A DNA stretch of 10,395 nucleotides, taken from an uncultured Cloacibacillus sp. GTDB lineage: Bacteria > Synergistota > Synergistia > Synergistales > Synergistaceae. Of this stretch, positions 4,302-10,395 are shown piece by piece (position 1 is the stretch's first letter; the number at the start of each line of letters is the position of its first letter). A program made the position numbers and the translations under genes. The notes under the pieces are model-generated. The model made no database searches. It was not told where the DNA came from and saw nothing but the letters and a program-made list of their open reading frames with translations. The stretch covers positions 1 to 10,395 of the forward strand of contig CAKSWL010000060.1 of the NCBI GenBank assembly GCA_934511335.1. Reading direction: 5' to 3'.

Positions 4302-4985
4302 ATGAAGATACTTATTATTGAGGATGAATCAGCGATAGCGGAGGTCGAAAAGGCCTATATAGAGCGGGAGGGCTACGGCGCGGAGATCGCGCGGGACGGC
4401 CTTGAGGGGCTCGGCAAGTTCCGCTCCGACGCCTTCGACCTCGTGCTGCTGGACCTGATGCTTCCGGGCATGGCCGGGACCGAAGTCTGCCGCGAGATAC
4501 GGCGCAGCTCGAACACGCCGATCCTCATGGTGACGGCGAAGAGCGGCGAGGATGACATCGTCGCCGGGCTGGACGCCGGAGCCGACGATTATATTGTAAA
4601 GCCCTTTTCTCCAAAGATATTGATGGCGCGCATCAGGGCGAACCTGCGCAAGAACAGCGCGGCGGAGGGCGCCTCCGGTTCGGAGATCGTCACGGTCGGC
4701 GATTCTCTGGAAATAGATCCGCAGAACTTCACCGTCAAGAAAAACGGCGAAGAGATATCTCTCACGCGCAACGAATTTATGATTCTCTCAAAGATGGCGG
4801 CGCGTCCCGAAAAGACGTGGAGCCGCGACGACCTTATCACCAGCGCGCTCGGCTATGAATACGACGGCTTTGAGCGTTCGATCGACAGCTATATCAAGAA
4901 TATCCGTAAAAAACTGTGCGACCCGAAGCATGAGAACGGCTATATCCGCACCGTCCACGGCTTCGGCTATAAGATTTCGGAGTAG
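4302..4985 (+). CDS. OmpR/PhoB-family DNA-binding response regulator
   Basis: Encodes 227 residues, the usual length. The N-terminal receiver domain (1-115) carries the acidic pocket E7/D8 and the phosphorylated aspartate D51 in LVLLDLMLPG. The switch residues T78 and Y97 and the conserved K100 in IVKPF are also present. Residues 130-226 form a winged-helix domain, with LTRNEFMIL and the recognition-helix region SIDSYIKNIRKKL, ending HGFGYKI. It is phosphorylated by a partner kinase, almost certainly the product of the next gene, which starts 5 nt after its stop. It then binds tandem direct repeats in promoters. Its neighbours suggest targets: the Spy-like gene, whose promoter has a Pho-box-like repeat, and its own efflux operon. 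By context it resembles BaeR or CpxR, but sequence alone does not settle orthology. Confidence 0.95.
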   Translation: MKILIIEDESAIAEVEKAYIEREGYGAEIARDGLEGLGKFRSDAFDLVLLDLMLPGMAGTEVCREIRRSSNTPILMVTAKSGEDDIVAGLDAGADDYIVKPFSPKILMARIRANLRKNSAAEGASGSEIVTVGDSLEIDPQNFTVKKNGEEISLTRNEFMILSKMAARPEKTWSRDDLITSALGYEYDGFERSIDSYIKNIRKKLCDPKHENGYIRTVHGFGYKISE

Positions 4986-4990
4986 GGGCG

Positions 4991-6370
4991 ATGAATATAA
5001 AGCGCTCGTTGAGGACGAAGCTGCTCTTTCAATATATGGTGATCGTCATCGTCTGTATGCTCGTCATCCCGACCGCCATCGCGGAGCTGCTTGACCGTCA
5101 GTTCCGCAGCTTCGCCACCGAGCGCCTGCGCGAGAGTGAGCAGGATATCACGGAATATTTCGCCCTGGTGTACATAGAGACCGGCTCCTGGAACGGCGGT
5201 GGTCTGTTCCCGCGCGGTGCGGACTTCCTGCGCTGGCCGATGGTGACGGTACAGCTTTTTGACAAAAACGGCGTGGAGGTGCGGAAATACAGCCGCATCA
5301 TGAAGCGCGAGGGACATCATGGCAAGGGCCCGCAGGCGGTGCCCTTCCGCGGAGAGCTGGTCGTCAGCAGCCGTGAGATCGTCATCGACGGCGTCAGGGT
5401 CGGCGAAGTGCGCTTTACCTGTCTGCCGTTCAATAACAGTCCCGAGGGCGGTTTTCTGCGCAAATTCAACCGGATTATGTACTACGCCGTCGCCATGATG
5501 CTTGTCGCCGCCGCGATGATCGCGGTCTTCATGGCCTACCGCATCAGCCGCCCCGTCCTCAACGCGGCGAAGCGCGCGCAGCAGATAAGTCACGGCAAGT
5601 ACCGCATGGAGGACAGGATGGAGTCGGATATCACGGAGCTGCAGACGCTGATCGACAGCGTCGACCGGCTGGGCGACAGCCTCGAAGCGCAGGAGGAGCT
5701 GCGCAGGCGGCTGTTAAGCGATATCGCTCATGAGCTGCGCAGCCCGGTGACTATAATTAAATCACATCTGGAAGCGATCGAGGACGGCGTGTGGGAGCCG
5801 ACGCCGGAGCGTATCCGCCTTACGGTGAGCGAGGTGGACCGCCTTTCACAGCTGATCTGCGAAGTGGAGAAGCTTACCTATATCGAGGGGGCCGGGCATT
5901 CGCTGGCCCTGGAGAATACCGACGCCTCTTCCGTCATCGAAAGGGCGGCGCTGGCATTCGTCCCGCTTTATAAGAACAAGGGCGTCGCGCTGAACTGCGA
6001 CATCGAGCCCAACGTGATGATGGTCATGGACGGCGCGAAGATACGCCAGGTGATAGAAAACCTTCTCTCGAACGCGCTGCGCTACACGGATTCCGGCGGC
6101 GCGGTCTCGGTGTCGATGCGCGGCGGCGCGGCGGAGATGAGGATAGAGGTGGCCGACAGCGGCATCGGCATCGCCGCCGCGGACCTTCCGTACATATTTG
6201 AACGTTTCTACAGGACTGACGTGTCGCGGGTGAGAACGAGCGGCGGCATCGGCATCGGGCTCGCCATCGTGAAGGCGATCGTCGAAGCGCACGACGGGAC
6301 GATAACCGTCGAGAGCGTCCCCGGCGAGGGCAGCCGCTTCACCGTCAGGATGCCGCGGAAAGACCGGTAG
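4991..6370 (+). CDS. Membrane sensor histidine kinase, partner of the adjacent regulator
   Basis: Encodes 459 residues. TM1 lies at about 11-31 and TM2 at about 162-184, enclosing a periplasmic sensor domain of about 130 residues with a HHGKG stretch (109-113) that might bind metal. A HAMP linker (about 183-237) follows. The HisKA domain has H247 in SDIAHELRSPV. The ATPase domain has the N box (N357, N361 in IENLLSNALRY), G1 (D389, G391, G393 in VADSGIGI), the F box (FERFYR, 403-408) and G2 (GGIGIGLAI, 418-426). All catalytic motifs are intact. ATG 4991 is preceded by GGAG-TAGGGG, which overlaps the regulator's stop. The layout is that of BaeS/CpxA-type envelope-stress kinases. The signal sensed is unknown, and the Spy-like protein upstream is a candidate modulator. 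Confidence 0.95.
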   Translation: MNIKRSLRTKLLFQYMVIVIVCMLVIPTAIAELLDRQFRSFATERLRESEQDITEYFALVYIETGSWNGGGLFPRGADFLRWPMVTVQLFDKNGVEVRKYSRIMKREGHHGKGPQAVPFRGELVVSSREIVIDGVRVGEVRFTCLPFNNSPEGGFLRKFNRIMYYAVAMMLVAAAMIAVFMAYRISRPVLNAAKRAQQISHGKYRMEDRMESDITELQTLIDSVDRLGDSLEAQEELRRRLLSDIAHELRSPVTIIKSHLEAIEDGVWEPTPERIRLTVSEVDRLSQLICEVEKLTYIEGAGHSLALENTDASSVIERAALAFVPLYKNKGVALNCDIEPNVMMVMDGAKIRQVIENLLSNALRYTDSGGAVSVSMRGGAAEMRIEVADSGIGIAAADLPYIFERFYRTDVSRVRTSGGIGIGLAIVKAIVEAHDGTITVESVPGEGSRFTVRMPRKDR

Positions 6371-6391
6371 CAAAAAAGGAGAGTGTATCTC

Positions 6392-7660
6392 ATGAAAATA
6401 GCTGTATTGAGGTGGCCGCTGGCCTGCGCGGCGCTGATGTTTTGCGCCGCGGCGTCGTGGGGGGCGCCGCTGACGATCGAGGAATGTCTCTCATCTGCGA
6501 TGAAGAACAACCCCGACCTGTTGGCCGCGGCGGAAAAGGTCGCGGCGCAGCAGGCGACGATCGGACAGGCCGCCGCTGCGGGACGTCCGCAGCTTTCGGC
6601 GGGCGGCTCCTATTCACGCGGCGGCAGCGGCCTTTCAGGAGACAACAACAGCGGCTCCTATGCCGGCAATGTGAGGGTAGAGCAGTCGATCAGCGACTGG
6701 GGGCGCCGCGAGGCTAAGGTCAAAGGGGCGCAGCTTTCGACAGAGGCGGCGGCGGCCGATTACCAGAGCACACGCGAGGGCGTGATTCAGGACGTCTACA
6801 GCGCCTATTACGGACTTAACCGCGCGGCGCGCGAAAATAAGGTCGCCAAGACCCGCTATGATAATTTTGAAAAACGCCTGAAGTGGGCAAAGTCTTATTA
6901 CGAAGTGGGGACGAAGCCGAAGATCGAGGTGACAAAGGCCGAGGCGGACCTCGCGGCCTCAAAGCTGGCGGTCGTCAAAACCCAGGCTTCGATGGAGCAG
7001 TTTCGGGCGGAGCTCGCAAACGCGATCGGGCGGCCGATGCTGGAGATCGCGGAGGTCGTGGATATCCTTGATTTTGAAGAATGGAACATGCCGCTGGACG
7101 AGGCCGTGAAAAAAGCGATGGCGCAGAGGCCGGAGCTTATCGCGAAGCAGAAAAGGGTAGACTATGCCGCTGCGAACCTTACGGTGCAGATGAAGGGGCT
7201 CTCTCCCTCGCTCTCCGCCTCGGCCGGTTATGATATCGGCGGCTCTTCGCCCCTCGACCGCGGCGAATGGAGCGCGAAGGTTTCGCTCTCCGTGCCGCTC
7301 TCCGACGGCGGCCTGACGAGGGGCAAAACGGAGCAGGCGCGCGCCGAGCTCCGCGCGGCGGAGGCCGAGATGAAGAGCCTCTCCAACGGCGTTGCGCTGG
7401 AAGTGCGCAAAGCCTGGGAGGCGCTGCGCGAGGCGAAGGAGTCGCTCGTCTCTTCATTGGAGGCCGAACGCAGCGCGAAGGCGACGCTCGACCTCGCAGA
7501 GGGACGCTACGCCGCCGGGGTCGGCGACAACCTTGAGATTTCCGACGCGGTCGACAGCTACGCGGCGGCGTCTGCGAACAGAGTGCTTGCCCTCTACAAC
7601 TGCAAGACGGCACAGCTTGACCTTGAGAAGGCCATGGGGGGTCTGAAATATGGAGAATAA
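6392..7660 (+). CDS. TolC-family outer-membrane efflux protein
   Basis: Encodes 422 residues. A signal peptide (residues 1-24, ending AASWGA) is followed by LTIEECLSSAMKNNPDL, the typical opening of the outer-membrane efflux protein family. The two OEP repeats (about 28-210 and 230-415) each contain long Ala/Glu/Lys helices and a beta segment with SGSYAGNVRVEQSISD or GEWSAKVSLSVPLSDGG. Trimers of such proteins form the channel through the outer membrane and periplasm and dock with adaptor proteins, here the MacA-like product of the next gene. ATG 6392 is chosen for AAGGAG (6376-6381). A GTG at 6383 sits in that ribosome site. The gene begins 21 nt after the kinase gene, and its stop is 1 nt before the likely start of the adaptor gene. 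Confidence 0.92.
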   Translation: MKIAVLRWPLACAALMFCAAASWGAPLTIEECLSSAMKNNPDLLAAAEKVAAQQATIGQAAAAGRPQLSAGGSYSRGGSGLSGDNNSGSYAGNVRVEQSISDWGRREAKVKGAQLSTEAAAADYQSTREGVIQDVYSAYYGLNRAARENKVAKTRYDNFEKRLKWAKSYYEVGTKPKIEVTKAEADLAASKLAVVKTQASMEQFRAELANAIGRPMLEIAEVVDILDFEEWNMPLDEAVKKAMAQRPELIAKQKRVDYAAANLTVQMKGLSPSLSASAGYDIGGSSPLDRGEWSAKVSLSVPLSDGGLTRGKTEQARAELRAAEAEMKSLSNGVALEVRKAWEALREAKESLVSSLEAERSAKATLDLAEGRYAAGVGDNLEISDAVDSYAAASANRVLALYNCKTAQLDLEKAMGGLKYGE

Positions 7661-7661
7661 A

Positions 7662-8849
7662 ATGAGGATACTGAAAAGAGGCGGGAGACTTAAATTCGCC
7701 GCGGTCGTCGCCGCGGCGGCGGTGGCCGCCGGCGGCCTCTATCTGTGGAGCGCGCGGGAGGACGAGATACAGTATAAGACCGTTCCCGTCGTGCGTTCCA
7801 ATCTGCGCTCGACGATTCAGGCCACCGGCACGCTGAACCCAGTAGAAACGGTAGACGTCGGCACGCAGATATCCGGCACGATCAAGGAACTCTATTTTGA
7901 TTACAACAGCCGCGTGAAAGAGGGGCAGCTGATCGCGCTGATGGACTCCGCGACGCAGGCGGCGGAGGTGGCGCAGGCGGAGGCGGCCGTGGCCTCCGCG
8001 CGGGCCGACCTTTTAAACGCCCAGGCGGCGCTCGGCGTGGCGGCCAAAGACCTCGCGCGCACCCGTGAGCTGGCGAAACGCGACCTCATCGCGAAGGCCG
8101 ACGTCGATACCGACACCAGCACCTGGCTCAAGGCGAAGGCGAACCTCGCGGCCGCCGAGGCGAAGGTGGCGCAGTACCGCGCGGCGCTGGAAAAGTCACG
8201 CATCAACCTTAACTACACGAGGATATACTCGCCGGTCGACGGAGTCGTCGTCGCAAAGAACGTCGAAGAGGGACAGACCGTCGCCGCCAGCTATCAGACC
8301 CCGTCCATCGCGGAGATTGCGCGCGACCTTACCCAGATGCAGGTCGAGGTCAACGTCGACGAAGCCGACATCGGCGGCGTTCACGAGGGACAGGCGGCGA
8401 GATTCAACGTCGACACATATCCGGCGGAGAACTTTGAGGGCAAGGTGACGCAGGTGCGCCTCTCGCCGAAGACCACCGACAGCGTCGTCACCTACACGGT
8501 CATCGTCAAAGTACAAAATCCCGACGGCAAGCTGCTGCCCGGTATGACGGCCAACGTCTCGCTCATCCTTGAGAGCCGCGAAAACGTCCTCGTCGTTCCC
8601 AACAGCGCCTTCCGCTTCAAACCCTCCGGCGGCCAGCCCGCGGAGATGGGACCGCCCGGCCCCGGAGGGGGGAAACAGAACGTCGCCGCGGCCGCCGCGC
8701 CCGCCGTCTATACGCTGGATAAGAAAAAACCGGTCAAAATAGAGGTCGAAAAGGGCATCACCGACGGGCAGAACACCGAGATACTTTCTGGCGTCGCGGA
8801 GGGCGAGCGCGTCATCACGGGCATCGTCGTGCCTAAGGAGAAAAACTGA
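7662..8849 (+). CDS. macA: MacA-like periplasmic adaptor (membrane fusion protein)
   Basis: Encodes 395 residues. An N-terminal membrane anchor (about 12-30) follows a basic start. The lipoyl-like barrel begins at VDVGTQISGTIKELYFDYN, and its other half is YTRIYSPVDGVVVAKNVEEG. An Ala-rich helical hairpin (about 100-175) lies between them and would contact the TolC-like channel. A beta-barrel domain and a membrane-proximal domain (TDGQNTEILSGVAEGERV) complete the HlyD/MacA layout. A Pro/Gly-rich insert (about 322-348) interrupts the last part. ATG 7662 is preferred because GGAG (7652-7655) is 6 nt upstream. An in-frame ATG at 7650 would overlap the upstream gene and include the ribosome site. 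The adjacent MacB-type ABC genes, rather than an RND pump, support the MacA assignment. Confidence 0.88.
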   Translation: MRILKRGGRLKFAAVVAAAAVAAGGLYLWSAREDEIQYKTVPVVRSNLRSTIQATGTLNPVETVDVGTQISGTIKELYFDYNSRVKEGQLIALMDSATQAAEVAQAEAAVASARADLLNAQAALGVAAKDLARTRELAKRDLIAKADVDTDTSTWLKAKANLAAAEAKVAQYRAALEKSRINLNYTRIYSPVDGVVVAKNVEEGQTVAASYQTPSIAEIARDLTQMQVEVNVDEADIGGVHEGQAARFNVDTYPAENFEGKVTQVRLSPKTTDSVVTYTVIVKVQNPDGKLLPGMTANVSLILESRENVLVVPNSAFRFKPSGGQPAEMGPPGPGGGKQNVAAAAAPAVYTLDKKKPVKIEVEKGITDGQNTEILSGVAEGERVITGIVVPKEKN

Positions 8850-8850
8850 G

Positions 8851-9591
8851 ATGGCCCTCGTTGAACTTCGGGATATCAAGAAGAGTTTTCTGCTGGGGGG
8901 CGAAGAGGTAGAGATACTCCACGGCGTGGACCTCAGCGTCGAAGAGGGGGAGTTTGTCGCGATGATGGGCCCCTCCGGCTCGGGAAAATCGACGACGATG
9001 AACCTCCTCGGCTGCCTTGATCGCCCGACCGGCGGCGAATATCTCCTGGACGGCGTGAGCGTCGCGGATATGGAGGCCGACGAGCTGGCCCGCATCAGAA
9101 ACCGGATGATCGGATTTGTCTTTCAGGGCTTCAATCTGCTCCCCAAAACTACGGCGCTGGAGAATGTGGAACTGCCCCTGCTCTACGCGGGCGTGCCGCG
9201 CGCGGAACGCCGCAAGAAGGCAGAACAGGCGCTGATAGCGATGGGGCTGCATGACCGTCTCTACCATGAACCCTCGCAGCTGTCGGGAGGGCAGCAGCAG
9301 CGGGTGGCGATCGCGCGCGGCATCGTCAACCGCGCGCCGATACTGATGGCGGACGAGCCGACGGGAAACCTCGACACGAAGACCAGCGACGAAATCATGG
9401 CCCTGTTTCGCCGCCTCAACGACGAGGGAATGACGATTATCCTCGTCACGCACGAATACGACGTCGCCGCCTACGCGAAGCGCATCCTGCATTTCCGTGA
9501 CGGCCGGATCATGAAGGATGAAATAAATGAGAAAAGGCGCGCCGTGCCGGAGGCGGCTCGCGCGGACGCCCGGAAGGAGGCGGTCGCATGA
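8851..9591 (+). CDS. MacB/LolD-type ABC transporter ATP-binding protein
   Basis: Encodes 246 residues, a complete ABC ATPase. Walker A is GPSGSGKST (40-48), the Q-loop is Q92, the signature LSGGQ is at 144-148, Walker B is ILMADEP (164-170, catalytic E169) and the switch histidine is H201 in LVTHEYD. The spacing and the VFQGFNLLP and TALENVELPLLYAGV segments are typical of the MacB/LolD/FtsE group, which drives mechanotransmission across the periplasm. The ATPase is separate from the permease, unlike E. coli MacB, where they are fused. A charged Ala/Arg/Glu tail of about 20 residues (226-246) follows the core. The gene starts 1 nt after the adaptor stop, with AAGGAG at 8835-8840, and overlaps the permease start by 4 nt. 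Confidence 0.95.
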   Translation: MALVELRDIKKSFLLGGEEVEILHGVDLSVEEGEFVAMMGPSGSGKSTTMNLLGCLDRPTGGEYLLDGVSVADMEADELARIRNRMIGFVFQGFNLLPKTTALENVELPLLYAGVPRAERRKKAEQALIAMGLHDRLYHEPSQLSGGQQQRVAIARGIVNRAPILMADEPTGNLDTKTSDEIMALFRRLNDEGMTIILVTHEYDVAAYAKRILHFRDGRIMKDEINEKRRAVPEAARADARKEAVA

Positions 9592-10395
9592 TCGCCGTAT
9601 CGGAAGTATTTTCCGCCTCCCTGACGGCGCTGCGCCGGAACAAGACCCGCTCCATGCTGACGGCGCTGGGCATAATAATCGGCGTCGCCGCCGTCATCGC
9701 CGCCTTCGCGGTGGGCGCGGGGGCCAACAAAAGCATCGACGAACAGATAGCCTCCTTCGGGAGCAACTTCATCATGGTCTTCCCCGACAGGCCGGGACGT
9801 TCGACGACGGGCGTCACGCGCTACCTGACATATGACGACGCCCTGGCGATCGAAAAAGAGGTCTCCGGCGTGGACGCCGTGGCCCCGATGATCAACATGT
9901 CAGCGACGCTCGTCTATGAAAATACCAACTGGAGCTCCCGCGTAGTCGGCAGCACGAAAGAATATGCCTACGTACAGGACTGGAACCTCGGGGCTGGGCG
10001 CGACATCAACGCCAGCGACGTGCGCCAGGGGGCGAAGGTCGCCGTCGTCGGCCAGACCGTCGTCGATAAGCTCTTTTCCGGCGAGAACCCCATCGGCAAG
10101 GCGGTCAGGATCAATAAGATCCCCTTTACGGTGGTGGGCGTCTTTGAGGCGAAGGGGCTCTCCGCGATGGGCAGCGACCAGGACGATTTCGTCCTCGTGC
10201 CGCTGACCGCGGCGCAGAGAAGGCTCGTGCGCTGGAAGACCGCCGGGCGCATCGGCAACATCTATATCAAAGGCGTCTCGATGGAGGCCCTCTCTTACAT
10301 ACAGAACGAGAGCGAGGCCCTCCTGCGCGAGCGTCACAAGATAAAACCTGGAGACCCGGACGACTTCGCGGTGCGCAACGTCTCACAGATGCTGG
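9588..10395 (+). CDS. MacB-type ABC permease, 3' end beyond the window
   Basis: The first 269 codons are present and the frame is still open at the edge. ATG 9588 overlaps the ATPase stop as ATGA, with AAGGAGG 7 nt upstream (9574-9580). The N-terminus EVFSASLTALRRNKTRSML, then TALGIIIGVAAVIAAFAVG (first membrane helix, about 21-42), is the standard opening of MacB/FtsX-type permeases. The large periplasmic MacB-PCD domain follows, with SFGSNFIMVFP, ALAIEKEVSGVDAVAP and GQTVVDKLFSGENPIGK. The three remaining membrane helices should lie in the part not shown. With the ATPase, MacA-like adaptor and TolC-like channel it would complete a tripartite exporter for macrolide-like compounds, lipopeptides or other periplasmic substrates. 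Confidence 0.93.
   Translation, partial: MIAVSEVFSASLTALRRNKTRSMLTALGIIIGVAAVIAAFAVGAGANKSIDEQIASFGSNFIMVFPDRPGRSTTGVTRYLTYDDALAIEKEVSGVDAVAPMINMSATLVYENTNWSSRVVGSTKEYAYVQDWNLGAGRDINASDVRQGAKVAVVGQTVVDKLFSGENPIGKAVRINKIPFTVVGVFEAKGLSAMGSDQDDFVLVPLTAAQRRLVRWKTAGRIGNIYIKGVSMEALSYIQNESEALLRERHKIKPGDPDDFAVRNVSQML

Noticed and set aside
5846..6373. 175-codon antisense frame opposite the kinase gene, rich in His, Asp and Arg
   Set aside because: Its composition is the complement of the kinase catalytic-domain codons. The kinase carries every catalytic motif, so the antisense frame is not credible.
8196..9095. Long antisense frame (299 codons) opposite the adaptor and ATPase genes
   Set aside because: It is a shadow of two well-supported genes, caused by GC-biased third positions, and has no ribosome site or recognisable domain.
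1..10395. CRISPR array, insertion sequence or transposon
   Set aside because: I saw no regularly spaced repeats, no transposase or integrase motifs, and no terminal inverted repeats with target duplications.

Overview
The window comes from a diderm (Gram-negative-type) bacterium with a moderately GC-rich genome. An outer-membrane TolC-type channel, a periplasmic adaptor and a Spy/ZraP-like periplasmic protein require a periplasm and outer membrane. The mix of GC-rich codons with frequent AGG, ATA and TTA codons, together with an ATC-hydrolase family gene typical of anaerobes, would fit a Synergistota-like anaerobe. That placement is an inference and is not proven by any marker gene here.

Left part (1-3260) holds housekeeping and accessory genes. 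An unresolved 3' end of an upstream gene is followed by two strong hairpins. A leftward ATC-hydrolase family gene starts at a TTG at 788, and a possible 27-codon ORF lies downstream of it. A rightward three-gene operon (1145-2082) of small membrane-anchored proteins resembles the enterobacterial yqjD/yqjE cluster. It converges, with only 2 nt between stop codons, on a leftward GNAT-fold acetyltransferase gene (2085-2825). A solitary tRNA-Cys (GCA) gene follows on the minus strand, with its own near-consensus promoter and rho-independent terminator.

Right part (3380-10395) reads as one envelope-stress and efflux module on the plus strand. It starts with a cysteine-rich Spy/ZraP-like periplasmic protein gene whose reading frame is broken by an in-frame TGA in the signal peptide (codon 17). 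An OmpR/PhoB-family response regulator and a membrane sensor histidine kinase follow. Then come a TolC-like outer-membrane factor, a MacA-like adaptor, a MacB-type ABC ATPase and a MacB-type permease that runs off the window. From the regulator to the permease the genes are separated by at most 21 nt or overlap, so they probably form one operon.

The most notable signals are the in-frame TGA in an otherwise intact Spy-like gene, a Pho-box-like direct repeat placed exactly where a PhoB/OmpR-type activator would sit in front of that gene, an internal 42-residue duplication in that protein, and a coding-looking small ORF that is joined to the ATC-hydrolase frame if one A is lost from a seven-A run.
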